Assembly: GCA_036226585.1 (NCBI GenBank) | Contig: CP108997.1 | Location: 6,138,001-6,202,000, forward strand | Length of the DNA stretch: 64,000 nt | Source: Streptomyces sp. NBC_00708 | GTDB lineage: Bacteria; Actinomycetota; Actinomycetes; Streptomycetales; Streptomycetaceae | Reading direction: 5' to 3' | Part shown: positions 38,181 through 46,258 of the stretch, in pieces | How the letters are laid out: each line of letters begins with the position of its first letter | Position numbering within the stretch: position 1 is the first letter of the stretch | Notes under the pieces: generated by a model | The model's input: only the letters and a program-made list of their open reading frames with translations | What the model was told of the DNA's origin: nothing | Databases searched by the model: none | Position numbers and translations under genes: made by a program

Positions 38181-39934
38181 GTACCGGCCGCACCCTGCGC
38201 AGGGTCCTGCGCAACCCCCTGGGCGGACTGTCCGCCGCCCTGCTCCTGCTCATCGTCGCGGCCGTCCTCCTGGCCCCCGTGATCGCCTCGCAGGACCCGG
38301 GCGCCTCCTCGCTGAGCCAGGCGTTCGCCGGCCCGAGCGGCGGCCACCCCCTCGGCATGGACTCGGCGGGGCGCGACATCCTCGCCCGGGTCCTGTACGG
38401 CGGACGCACCACGCTCGGCGGCGCGCTGCTCGCCCTGGCCATCGCCCTGGCGCTCGGCGTGCCCACGGGACTCTTCGCCGGATACCGGGGCGGCCGGTTC
38501 GACTCCGTCGCCAACTGGACCGTCAACCTCGTCATGGCCCTGCCCGCCATGGTCGTGCTGCTCGCCTCCCGCGCCATCCTCGGCCCCGACGTCCACGTCC
38601 TGATGATCGTGCTCGGCGTGCTGGTGGCGCCCAGCTTCTTCCGCCTGGTGCGCGGCATCGTCGCCAACGTCCGGGGCGAGCTGTACGTGGACGCCGCGAA
38701 GGTCTCCGGCCTCTCCGACACGCGGATCGTCGCCCGGCACGTCCTGACCGTCGTACGCGGCCCCATCATCATCCAGGTCGCGCTGGTCGCGGGCATCGCC
38801 ATCGCTCTCCAGGCCGGCCTCGAATTCCTGGGTGTCGGCAGCGGATCGACGGCGACCTGGGGTGCCATGCTCAACGAGGCGTTCCAGAACATCCAGCGCG
38901 CGCCCCGGCTCATCCTCTGGCCCGGCCTCGCCCTCGGCCTCACCAACTGCGCCCTTGTCCTGCTGGCCGGAGCCGTGCGCGACGCCCTGGAGGACCAGGC
39001 ACCCCGGCCCGCCCGCCGCAGGCGCGCCGCGCGGGCCGCCGAACCGGCCGCCGAGCCCGCCGAGCCCGCGGAGTCCGCCGATTCCGCCGCGCCGCGCGCC
39101 GCGCTGCTGTCCGTCCGCGGCCTCACCGTCGCCTACGCCCGGCCCGACGGCACCGACAAGGAGGTCGTGCACGGCGTCGACCTCGATGTGCGCCCCGGTG
39201 AAATCGTGGGCCTGGTCGGGGAGTCGGGGTCCGGGAAGACCCAGACCGCGTTCTCGGTCCTCGGCCTGCTGCCCGAGGGCGGGCGCGTCACACGCGGCAG
39301 CATCACGGTCAACGGCCGCGAGACGGCGGGGATGCGGGAACGCGACCACCGCGCGCTGCGCGGCCGCACCCTCGCGTACGTACCGCAGGAACCCATGAGC
39401 AACCTCGACCCCGCCTTCACCATCGGCAGCCAGCTCATGGAGCCCGTACGCCACCACCTCGGACTCGGCCGCAAGGAAGCCGCCGACAAGGCAAGCGAGT
39501 TGCTCCGTCTCGTCGAGATCCCCGACCCGGACCGCACCCTGCGCCTCTACCCGCACGAGATCTCCGGCGGCATGGCCCAGCGCGTCCTGATCGCCGGTGC
39601 GATGTCCTGCGACCCCGACCTCCTGATCGCCGACGAGCCGACCACCGCCCTCGACGTACGCGTCCAGGCCGAGGTGCTCGACCTGCTGCGCCGGCTCCGG
39701 GACGAACGCGGCCTCGGCGTCCTCCTGGTGACCCACAACCTCGGTGTCGTCGCCGACGTCTGCGACCGGGTGGCCGTGATGAACGCCGGCCGCATCGTGG
39801 AGACCGGCACCACCGAACAGATCCTCGGCGCACCGCAGGACCCGTACACCCGCACCCTGCTGGCCGCCGTGCTCGACGACGCCCCGGCCCGCGCCCCCTG
39901 GCAGCCCCGAGAAGCAAGGACCGTCACCGCATGA
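38177..39934 (+). CDS. Fused ABC permease-ATPase (DppC-DppD)
   Basis: 585 residues combining two subunits. Residues 1 to about 275 form a DppC-type permease ([18 protein letters not shown]; loop [22 protein letters not shown]). A Pro/Ala/Glu-rich linker ([15 protein letters not shown]) leads to a nucleotide-binding domain with Walker [14 protein letters not shown], signature [14 protein letters not shown] and Walker [14 protein letters not shown]. Such fusions occur in actinobacteria. The frame is continuous, so this is not a sequencing artefact. It overlaps both flanking genes by ATGA. Confidence 0.93.
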   Translation: MSTGRTLRRVLRNPLGGLSAALLLLIVAAVLLAPVIASQDPGASSLSQAFAGPSGGHPLGMDSAGRDILARVLYGGRTTLGGALLALAIALALGVPTGLFAGYRGGRFDSVANWTVNLVMALPAMVVLLASRAILGPDVHVLMIVLGVLVAPSFFRLVRGIVANVRGELYVDAAKVSGLSDTRIVARHVLTVVRGPIIIQVALVAGIAIALQAGLEFLGVGSGSTATWGAMLNEAFQNIQRAPRLILWPGLALGLTNCALVLLAGAVRDALEDQAPRPARRRRAARAAEPAAEPAEPAESADSAAPRAALLSVRGLTVAYARPDGTDKEVVHGVDLDVRPGEIVGLVGESGSGKTQTAFSVLGLLPEGGRVTRGSITVNGRETAGMRERDHRALRGRTLAYVPQEPMSNLDPAFTIGSQLMEPVRHHLGLGRKEAADKASELLRLVEIPDPDRTLRLYPHEISGGMAQRVLIAGAMSCDPDLLIADEPTTALDVRVQAEVLDLLRRLRDERGLGVLLVTHNLGVVADVCDRVAVMNAGRIVETGTTEQILGAPQDPYTRTLLAAVLDDAPARAPWQPREARTVTA

Positions 39935-40770
39935 AGAAGTCCCCCGACGCCCTGCTCGATGTGCGCGACCTGCGGGTGTCCTTCCGCGGCAAGGGCTGGC
40001 GCGCCCCGGACACCGAAGTCCTCAAGGGCGTCTGCCTGTCCGTCAGGCCCGGGGAGACCCTCGGCCTGGTCGGCGAGTCCGGCTCGGGCAAGTCCACCAT
40101 CGGCCGCGCGGTCCTCGGGCTTGTCCCGGTCCGCTCCGGCTCGGTCACCTTCGACGGCGAGCGCATCGAACACGCCCACGCACGGCGCCGCCGGGCCCTC
40201 AGCCGCGACCTCCAGGTCATCTTCCAGGACCCGTACACCTCGCTGAACCCGTCCCGCACCATCGGCGACACGCTCGCCGAACCGCTCATCGGCCAGGGGA
40301 CGAGCGCGCGGGAGGCCCGGGGGAGGGTCGCCGGGCTGCTGGAGCGCGTCCATCTGCCGTCCGACGCGGCGGGGCGGCTGCCCCGGGAGTTCTCCGGGGG
40401 CCAGCGGCAGCGGGTCGCCATCGCACGCGCACTGGCCCTGCGGCCCCGGCTGGTCATCTGCGACGAGCCGGTGTCCGCGCTGGATCTGACGACCCAGCGG
40501 ACGGTGCTCGACCTGCTCCTGGAGATCCAGGAGGAGACGGGTGTCTCGTACCTCTTCGTCTCGCACGACCTGGCCGTCGTGCGCTTCATGAGCCACCGCG
40601 TGTCGGTCATCCACCGCGGCGAGATCGTGGAGACGGGCGACGCCGCCACGGTCACCACGGAGCCGGCACACCGGTACACGCGCACCCTGCTGCTCGCCTC
40701 GCCGGTGGCGGACGTGGCCGAGCAGCGCAGGCGCCGGGAGGCGGCCGGAGCCGGGACATCACCGGCCTGA
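39931..40770 (+). CDS. ABC transporter ATP-binding protein (DppF-like)
   Basis: 279 residues. Walker [17 protein letters not shown]-loop [12 protein letters not shown], signature [15 protein letters not shown], Walker [14 protein letters not shown]-loop SHDLAVV. It would pair with the ATPase half of the fused protein as a heterodimer. Last gene of the operon; a hairpin at 40794-40816 follows. Confidence 0.95.
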   Translation: MKKSPDALLDVRDLRVSFRGKGWRAPDTEVLKGVCLSVRPGETLGLVGESGSGKSTIGRAVLGLVPVRSGSVTFDGERIEHAHARRRRALSRDLQVIFQDPYTSLNPSRTIGDTLAEPLIGQGTSAREARGRVAGLLERVHLPSDAAGRLPREFSGGQRQRVAIARALALRPRLVICDEPVSALDLTTQRTVLDLLLEIQEETGVSYLFVSHDLAVVRFMSHRVSVIHRGEIVETGDAATVTTEPAHRYTRTLLLASPVADVAEQRRRREAAGAGTSPA

Positions 40771-40793
40771 CCTGCGAGGAAGGTGGTACGGAG

Positions 40794-40816
40794 CGGGGCG
40801 TCCGGCGGGCGCCCCG
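40794..40816 (+). terminator. Hairpin after the peptide transporter operon
   Basis: 7-bp stem (CGGGGCG at 40794-40800 and CGCCCCG at 40810-40816) with a 9-base loop, 24 bases after the DppF-like stop. Moderate strength; placed where a terminator is expected. Confidence 0.5.
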
Positions 40817-40976
40817 TTCGCGTGTACGGCGCGCTTCGGGTGGAGGCGCTATCGGCTACTCAGGGTACTTGTCGCACTTTTCAGAGTGTTACGCCGTATT
40901 TATCCCGAGAGTCATGGCATCTCTTAGGCGATCGGTTGATCAGTACGACAATCATCCCGGCTCGAAGGAGTTCAGC

Positions 40977-41657
40977 ATGCGTATGTCCGCTTCTGCCCGT
41001 TCCCGCAGCGCTCGCGCGGCCGCCGCGATCGCCGTCGCCGCAGCCACGCTGGGCGGGGCGACCGCCGCCTACGCCGCCCCCGGCGACAGCGGTGACATCG
41101 ACATCCGCTCGGGTGGCTGGGCGGCGCGCGGCGGCGACGGCAACGAGGTCTGCAAGTTCGTCCTCCAGGCCAGCAACTTCGGCGACATGCCGGCCGTCCC
41201 GTGGACCATCACCGCGCAGCCCCCGACCGTTCCCCCGGGGGACACCCTGGCCAGCACCCTGCCGCTGGTGAACGGCTCGGCCCGCAGCCAGGAGTACCTG
41301 CTCCCCGAGGGCACGTACCAGCTGGTGTGGATCGTTCCGTCCGGCCCGAAGAACAAGGCGTTCAAGGTCGACTGCACCAAGCCGGCCGGTAACAACGGCT
41401 CCGCCGGCAACAGCGAGCGCGGCTCCGCCGCTTCGGGCTCCGAGGCCGCTTCCGAGGGCGGTTCCGAGGGTGGCTACGAGCAGCCCTCCGGCGGAGTGCC
41501 CGCCGGTGGCGGCGGTGTTCCGGACATGGACAGCGTCAGCTCCGAGAGCGACTCGAACGTCGGGACCACCGCCGCGCTGGCGGCCGGCGCCGCCGGAGCC
41601 GCCGGGCTGATCATGGTCCGCCGAGCCGCACGCCGCCGTGCCCGCAACGAGGCATAG
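40977..41657 (+). CDS. Secreted surface protein with C-terminal membrane anchor (sortase neighbour)
   Basis: 226 residues. Signal peptide (AAAIAVAAATLGGATAAYA, cleavage near YAAPG); a globular domain of about 100 residues with two cysteines (VCKFVL, VDCTKP) that could form a disulfide; a Ser/Gly/Glu-rich linker; and a C-terminal hydrophobic helix followed by RRAARRRARNEA. That tail looks like a cell-wall sorting signal, but no LPxTG-type pentapeptide is visible before the helix. ATG 40977 follows GAAGGAG. The sortase gene overlaps its 3' end. Confidence 0.85.
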   Translation: MRMSASARSRSARAAAAIAVAAATLGGATAAYAAPGDSGDIDIRSGGWAARGGDGNEVCKFVLQASNFGDMPAVPWTITAQPPTVPPGDTLASTLPLVNGSARSQEYLLPEGTYQLVWIVPSGPKNKAFKVDCTKPAGNNGSAGNSERGSAASGSEAASEGGSEGGYEQPSGGVPAGGGGVPDMDSVSSESDSNVGTTAALAAGAAGAAGLIMVRRAARRRARNEA

Positions 41658-42312
41658 TCCGCGCAGAAGACGCCGACGGGGCCCGAGCCGGGCGTGTCGT
41701 CTCACGATGACGTTGTGCGTGACCTCCTCGCTGGTGACCGGCATCGTCTGGGCGAGTTCCGACTCGTCCGACGATCCGGTCGCCGCCGCCCACGGCAATG
41801 ACGCCGCGGGCGGCGGCGACCGGCCGGCCTCGCACGCACCCCTGTCACCGTCGCGGCCGGTGAAGGTCGCGGTTCCCGCCATCTTCATCGAAGCGCCGGT
41901 CACCGGCCTCGGGCTCGACAGGAAGGGGCACCTGGGGGCCCCGCCGATGAGCAGACCGAGGGAGGTGGGCTGGTACAGCGGCGGGCCCTCGCCCGGCGAG
42001 AAGGGGACCTCCCTGATCGTCGGCCACCGCGACACGGAGACCGGGCCGGCGATCTTCCTCAACCTCAACGCCCTGCACAAGGGCGACAAGGTGACGGTCA
42101 CCCGGGCCGACAAGCAGACCGCCGTCTTCACGGTCGACGCGGTCGAGACGTACACGAAGGACAAGTTCCCCGACGACAAGGTGTACGGCAGCACCGGCCG
42201 TCCGGAACTCCGGCTGATGACGTGCGGCGGACGCTTCAACAAGAAGGACGGCTACGCCTCCAACGTCGTCGTCTTCGCCCACCTCACGTCACTGAAGAAG
42301 CAGAAGGTCTGA
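41638..42312 (+). CDS. Class F sortase
   Basis: 224 residues. A basic N-terminus and a membrane segment (LTMTLCVTSSLVTGIVWA) anchor it; the sortase barrel has the catalytic histidine in LIVGHRDTETG and the catalytic cysteine in LMTCGGRFNKKDGY. Class F enzymes join secreted proteins to the cell wall in actinobacteria. The start is taken at GTG 41638, overlapping the surface-protein gene by 20 bases; no ribosome-binding site is visible there, and ATG 41707 is an alternative that trims the basic leader. Confidence 0.9.
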   Translation: MPATRHSPRRRRRRGPSRACRLTMTLCVTSSLVTGIVWASSDSSDDPVAAAHGNDAAGGGDRPASHAPLSPSRPVKVAVPAIFIEAPVTGLGLDRKGHLGAPPMSRPREVGWYSGGPSPGEKGTSLIVGHRDTETGPAIFLNLNALHKGDKVTVTRADKQTAVFTVDAVETYTKDKFPDDKVYGSTGRPELRLMTCGGRFNKKDGYASNVVVFAHLTSLKKQKV

Positions 42313-42340
42313 CGGGCCCGTGCGCGGTCGCACGGGCCCG
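42313..42340. terminator. Bidirectional terminator hairpin
   Basis: Perfect 12-bp stem: CGGGCCCGTGCG at 42313-42324, tetraloop CGGT, complement at 42329-42340. It starts directly after the sortase stop and lies between the convergent sortase and phosphopantetheinyl transferase genes, marking the left border of the NRPS cluster. Confidence 0.8.
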
Positions 42341-42391
42341 CCGCCGTGCCCGTCGACGGCCGCCACCGGAGGCGACGTGGGGCAGCGGAGG

Positions 42392-43156
42392 TCAGTCCGG
42401 ACCCGCTCCGCCGACGCCCTCCCGGCGGACCGCCACCGCCGCCCGGTGGCCGGATGGGACGGCGATGTCGGCCAGGAGCCAGCCGGCCGGGGCGGCCGGT
42501 GCAGGACCGGCGCCGACGTACTCCGTCGACGGGTCCGCGCCCAGGCCGATGCCGAGGCCCTTCAGGTACGCCTCCTTCCTGGTCCACACCCGGGCGAAGG
42601 CGGCCGGGCGCAACGCGGGTGCGAGGGAGGCGAGTTCCGCCGCCTCCATGCGGTGGACGACATCGGCGGCCTCGACGAGCGTCTGCGGGTTCGGTACGGG
42701 TTCGACGTCCACGCCGACCGGGGCGGCGGCGACGGCGATCAGGCTCAGGCCCTCGCAGTGCGAGAGCGAGAAGTGCAGGGGCTCGCCGGGGAGTACGGGC
42801 CGGCCGTGCGGTTCGCCGCAGCACGGGCAGGGAGCACGGGCCACCGAGACCGTGCGCGGTGCGATGCCCAGGTGGTTGCCGAGGACCCGGCGCAGCCCGA
42901 CGTGGGCGCACAGATAGGTGGCGCGGTCGGTGGGGCGGCGGAACTCCTCCGCCCTGGCCAGCTCCGACGGGCCGAGGACGAGCGGGGCGTAACGGGCCGC
43001 GGTCTCCTCGTGCGCCGCCGTGGCGACCAGCCAGAGCTGTGGGCGGCCGGGGCCGGGGTCCGTCAGCGGTGGCAGGGCTGCGGGCAGCGGGGGGAGCGCG
43101 GTCGGGAGAAGGAGGGAATCGAGGGCGGGCGGCGGGCTGGGTTCCAACAGGGACAT
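42392..43156 (-). CDS. 4'-phosphopantetheinyl transferase (Sfp-type)
   Basis: 254 residues. It would convert apo carrier domains to the holo form with coenzyme A. The two family signatures are present: VGVDVEPVP (magnesium-binding acidic residues) and FARVWTRKEAYLKGLG. An N-terminal Pro/Leu-rich stretch precedes the domain. Last gene of the coupled minus-strand operon, 7 bases after the MFS gene; its presence supports that the neighbouring carrier domains are used. Confidence 0.94.
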   Translation of the reverse strand: MSLLEPSPPPALDSLLLPTALPPLPAALPPLTDPGPGRPQLWLVATAAHEETAARYAPLVLGPSELARAEEFRRPTDRATYLCAHVGLRRVLGNHLGIAPRTVSVARAPCPCCGEPHGRPVLPGEPLHFSLSHCEGLSLIAVAAAPVGVDVEPVPNPQTLVEAADVVHRMEAAELASLAPALRPAAFARVWTRKEAYLKGLGIGLGADPSTEYVGAGPAPAAPAGWLLADIAVPSGHRAAVAVRREGVGGAGPD

Positions 43157-43163
43157 GTCTGCC

Positions 43164-44453
43164 TCACACGGCTGTGGCGGTGGGCTCGGGGGCGGCGGAC
43201 GCCTTGGTGGCGGGGGCGTTCCGCGTCAGGGGCGCGCGCAGGGCGAGCGTCGCGGCGACCGGCGAGAAGAGCGCGACGGACGCGCACAGCAGCCAGGTGC
43301 CGGTCACGCCCAGCGGGGCGGAGAGCGAGCTGAAGACGGCCAGGGACAGCGGCGCGGCCCCGATGCTGGACAGCGAGAACGTCGACATCGCGGCGCCCAG
43401 CTTCCCTTCGGGGACGGCCTGTTGGTACGCGGTGACCAGGGCCGGTCCGTTGAGTCCCGAGAACAGGCCGACCGTGCACGCCGTGACCGCCAGGACGGTG
43501 GGCGAGGGCACCAGGGCCATGGAGCCCATGCCCACGGCGAGCCCGGTGCCGGTGACGATCAGTTTGACCGGGACCGGGATGCGGTGGGCCAGTGCGGCAC
43601 CGGCCGCCGCCGACGCCAGGGCGCCCGCGCTGAACGCGGTGAGGGCCGCCGCGACCGAGCCGATGCCCCAGCCCTCGCCGGCCGCGCGCAGCGGCAGCGC
43701 GACCTCGGCCGGCCACAGGAACGCGAAGTCCATGCAGAAGCAGGCGAGGAACATCCAGCGCAGCCTGGGGTGACGGCCCAGCAGCGCCAGACCGTCGCCG
43801 GAGCGCCGGAACAGTGACGTACCCCGTGCCCCGGTGCCGCGCTCGGGCCGGGTCATACCCCGGGTCACATGGAACGCGCAGACCAGCCAGACGGCGCAGC
43901 CGGCCGCCGAAACGAGCATGACCCCGGACAGGCTGCCGGCCACGACCAGCCAGGCACCCAGCGGAGATCCGGCCATCGGGGCCAGCCGCATCACCATGGA
44001 GAACAGGGAGTTGGCCCGGCCCAGATGCTCCTTCGGGGCCAGCCGGGTGAGCAGGACGCCCGACGCCGGGCCGGTCAGGCCGAGCAGCGAGCCCTCGACC
44101 ACGGCGACGGCGACCAGCGGCCAGACGCTCTCGGCGCCCGCCGTGACCAGGGCGCCGATCACGAGGACGGCGAACCGGGTCGCGGTGGCCCGCAGCAGGA
44201 CGGCGCGCGGGCCGAGGGCGTCGGCGAGGGCGCCGCCGAACAGCAGCATCAGGGCGCGGGGCAGCGTGGAGGCGAGGATCACGAGCGTGACCGCGCCCCG
44301 CCCGCCCAGCTGCACGGCCGTCCAGTTCATGGCGATGATCAGGGCGAAGCTGCCGCACTGCACGGCTGCTTGGCCGGTGACGAAGCTGCCGATGCGCCGC
44401 CAGTCGGGGGCGGGCCCCGCCTCGGGAGACGGGGTGGTGGTGTTCGTTGTCAT
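43164..44453 (-). CDS. MFS exporter (NRPS cluster)
   Basis: 429 residues with about twelve membrane helices; MFS_3-type, similar to peptide/siderophore exporters. Motif A-like DALGPRAVLLRATA follows helix 2. It probably exports the cluster product or confers self-resistance. Sits between the 151-residue gene (57 bases upstream) and the phosphopantetheinyl transferase. Confidence 0.9.
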   Translation of the reverse strand: MTTNTTTPSPEAGPAPDWRRIGSFVTGQAAVQCGSFALIIAMNWTAVQLGGRGAVTLVILASTLPRALMLLFGGALADALGPRAVLLRATATRFAVLVIGALVTAGAESVWPLVAVAVVEGSLLGLTGPASGVLLTRLAPKEHLGRANSLFSMVMRLAPMAGSPLGAWLVVAGSLSGVMLVSAAGCAVWLVCAFHVTRGMTRPERGTGARGTSLFRRSGDGLALLGRHPRLRWMFLACFCMDFAFLWPAEVALPLRAAGEGWGIGSVAAALTAFSAGALASAAAGAALAHRIPVPVKLIVTGTGLAVGMGSMALVPSPTVLAVTACTVGLFSGLNGPALVTAYQQAVPEGKLGAAMSTFSLSSIGAAPLSLAVFSSLSAPLGVTGTWLLCASVALFSPVAATLALRAPLTRNAPATKASAAPEPTATAV

Positions 44454-44510
44454 GGGGTTCGGCTTCCTGGGGGAGTGGGTCGGCTTCCTGCGTCAGGTGG
44501 GCGGGCCAGT

Positions 44511-44966
44511 TCAGCGGCGGGTCGTGCGGACGCTGACGCCGGTGTCGTCGCCGCGCAGCGTCGCCGCGACGGCCAGGGCGGCGGCGCGGCCGGCGGCGCG
44601 GCGCAGGGCTCGGCGGTCGCGCGTGGCACGGGCCGGGCCGTGGGTACGGAGTTCCAGGCGGCCACCGAGATAGCCCCGGCCCGCCTCGGCGAGGGCACGC
44701 TGGGCGGCGAGCCGGGCGGCATCGGCCACGGCGTCCGGGGCGCCGGTGTCCCGTATGCCTCGGTCGGCGGAACCGGCGGAACGGACGATAATCCCGGGGG
44801 CCTCCAGCAACTCGAACCAGGCCTGGACGGTGCGGCGGCGGCCGGTGAGGCCGGCGGCCTGTCGGGACAGGGGCCGGACAGCGCGCCCGTGCCCGGTGTG
44901 GCCGGGGGTCTCCCGTGACAGCAGTCGCACGGACCGCCCCCGCCTCCGGTGCGCCCGGGCATTCAT
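44511..44966 (-). CDS. Unrecognised 151-residue protein, coupled to the GltS-like gene
   Basis: The ATG at 44966 overlaps the upstream stop (ATGA), which is good evidence that it is translated. The N-terminal 45 residues are very Arg-rich; the remainder has GIIVRSAGSADRGIRDTG, then an alanine-rich helix pair (PDAVADAARLAAQRALAEAG, RRAAGRAAALAVAATL). No known motif is seen and no membrane helix. It is conserved in position only as far as this operon shows. Function unknown; it could be an accessory subunit of the GltS-like enzyme or of the mutase system. Confidence 0.65.
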   Translation of the reverse strand: MNARAHRRRGRSVRLLSRETPGHTGHGRAVRPLSRQAAGLTGRRRTVQAWFELLEAPGIIVRSAGSADRGIRDTGAPDAVADAARLAAQRALAEAGRGYLGGRLELRTHGPARATRDRRALRRAAGRAAALAVAATLRGDDTGVSVRTTRR

Positions 44967-46258
44967 GACGTCGCTCCGGCGGCGGCCGGGTCAGCGGACT
45001 GCGGCGACCAGGCATCGCCGTGGCCGCCGTCCGGCCACCACAGGTCCTCCGGGGCCAGCGCCCCCACCGTGTACTTGCCCAACGCGCTGATCAGCAGCCG
45101 TAGTTCGAGCGCGATGCTCTCCGCGAGGCGTACCAGCCCGTGGTCCGGGTCCTCGTCGACCGCGATCAGCGCGGCGCGTCCGAGGCCGACGGCGCCGGCG
45201 CCCAGGGCGAGGGCCCGCAGCGCACGTCCGCCCTCCCACATCCGCCCGCTGGCGAGCAGGCAGCCCTCGGGGCGGCCGATCCGGCGCAGGCACTCGGCGA
45301 GCGGCAGGCCGACCTGGTCGAGGAAGACCCGGGGGGCCCAGCCGGTGCCGCCCTCCGCGCCGTCCACGGTGACGGCGTCCGCCCCGGCGGCCCAGGCGGT
45401 GCGCGCGGCGTGCCCGATGTCGCGGCCCGGGTGGAACTTCACCCACGTACGGGCCCTGGGGAAGTTGTTCCGCATGAAGCGCAGCTGCTGGCGCAGGATC
45501 TCGTCGGTGAAGGTGCCCGGCGTGGCGCACCGCAGCCGGCGCTCGTCGTCCGCGCCGAACGCCTCGGTGACCGTGAACCGGTCGGCCAGCTGCGCGGCCT
45601 CGGCACCCGCGACGACGGTCATGCCGCCGAGACCGGGTTTCGCACCCTGCCCGGTCTTCAACTCGAAGGCCAGGCGCCCGGATTCGAGGAGGGGCCGGGT
45701 GGCGGGATCGCTGTAGAGGAGGTTCCAGACCTCCGAGTCGGCGTCCTCGGTGGACTGCTGGACGACGATCCCGCCGACGCCCTCGGGGGCCGCTTCCAGG
45801 TACGCGTCGATGCGGGCGAGGAGCGCGGAGCGGGCGATGTCGCCGCCGCGCCGGTAGCCGTGGACGGGGACCATGTTCTCCCCGATGACCATGGGGATGC
45901 CGAGGCGGCCGGCCTGCCGGGACGCCTGGACGGCGAGGTCGCCGCTGCCCGCCCGGGTCGACCCGAAGGCCGACAGGTAGAGGGGCAGCGAGGCGTTGAA
46001 GCCGCCGGTCCGGACCGCCAGATCGACATCACCGAACTCGGGCTCGCGCGCCAGCTCGATCAGCTTCTCCAGCCGCTCCGGCATGAAGACGGGCGGGACG
46101 ATACGGGCCCGGTCGAGCGCGTCGGCCCCGGCCGCCGCGCCGGGGCCGTGGAGCTCGCCGCCGTACGAGCCGGGATCGGGGAACACCTCGGCGGTGCCGC
46201 GCCGGGCGCGGGCGCGGATCTCGCGCTCGGGGAAGCCGGGGGAGGAGAGGGCGCTCAC
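44963..46258 (-). CDS. Glutamate-synthase-like FMN protein (GltS central-domain type)
   Basis: 431 residues resembling only the FMN/2-oxoglutarate-binding domain of glutamate synthase: FELKTGQGAKPGLGG (about residue 215) and VTVDGAEGGTGWAP (about residue 300), followed by LASGRMWEGGRALRALALGAGAVGLGR. The glutaminase domain is missing and the usual iron-sulfur cysteines are not obvious. Stand-alone relatives use ammonia or unknown amino donors. Start GTG 46258 overlaps the upstream stop (GTGA). In this operon it could supply glutamate to the mutase or aminate/deaminate a methylaspartate-derived acid. Confidence 0.82.
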   Translation of the reverse strand: MSALSSPGFPEREIRARARRGTAEVFPDPGSYGGELHGPGAAAGADALDRARIVPPVFMPERLEKLIELAREPEFGDVDLAVRTGGFNASLPLYLSAFGSTRAGSGDLAVQASRQAGRLGIPMVIGENMVPVHGYRRGGDIARSALLARIDAYLEAAPEGVGGIVVQQSTEDADSEVWNLLYSDPATRPLLESGRLAFELKTGQGAKPGLGGMTVVAGAEAAQLADRFTVTEAFGADDERRLRCATPGTFTDEILRQQLRFMRNNFPRARTWVKFHPGRDIGHAARTAWAAGADAVTVDGAEGGTGWAPRVFLDQVGLPLAECLRRIGRPEGCLLASGRMWEGGRALRALALGAGAVGLGRAALIAVDEDPDHGLVRLAESIALELRLLISALGKYTVGALAPEDLWWPDGGHGDAWSPQSADPAAAGATS

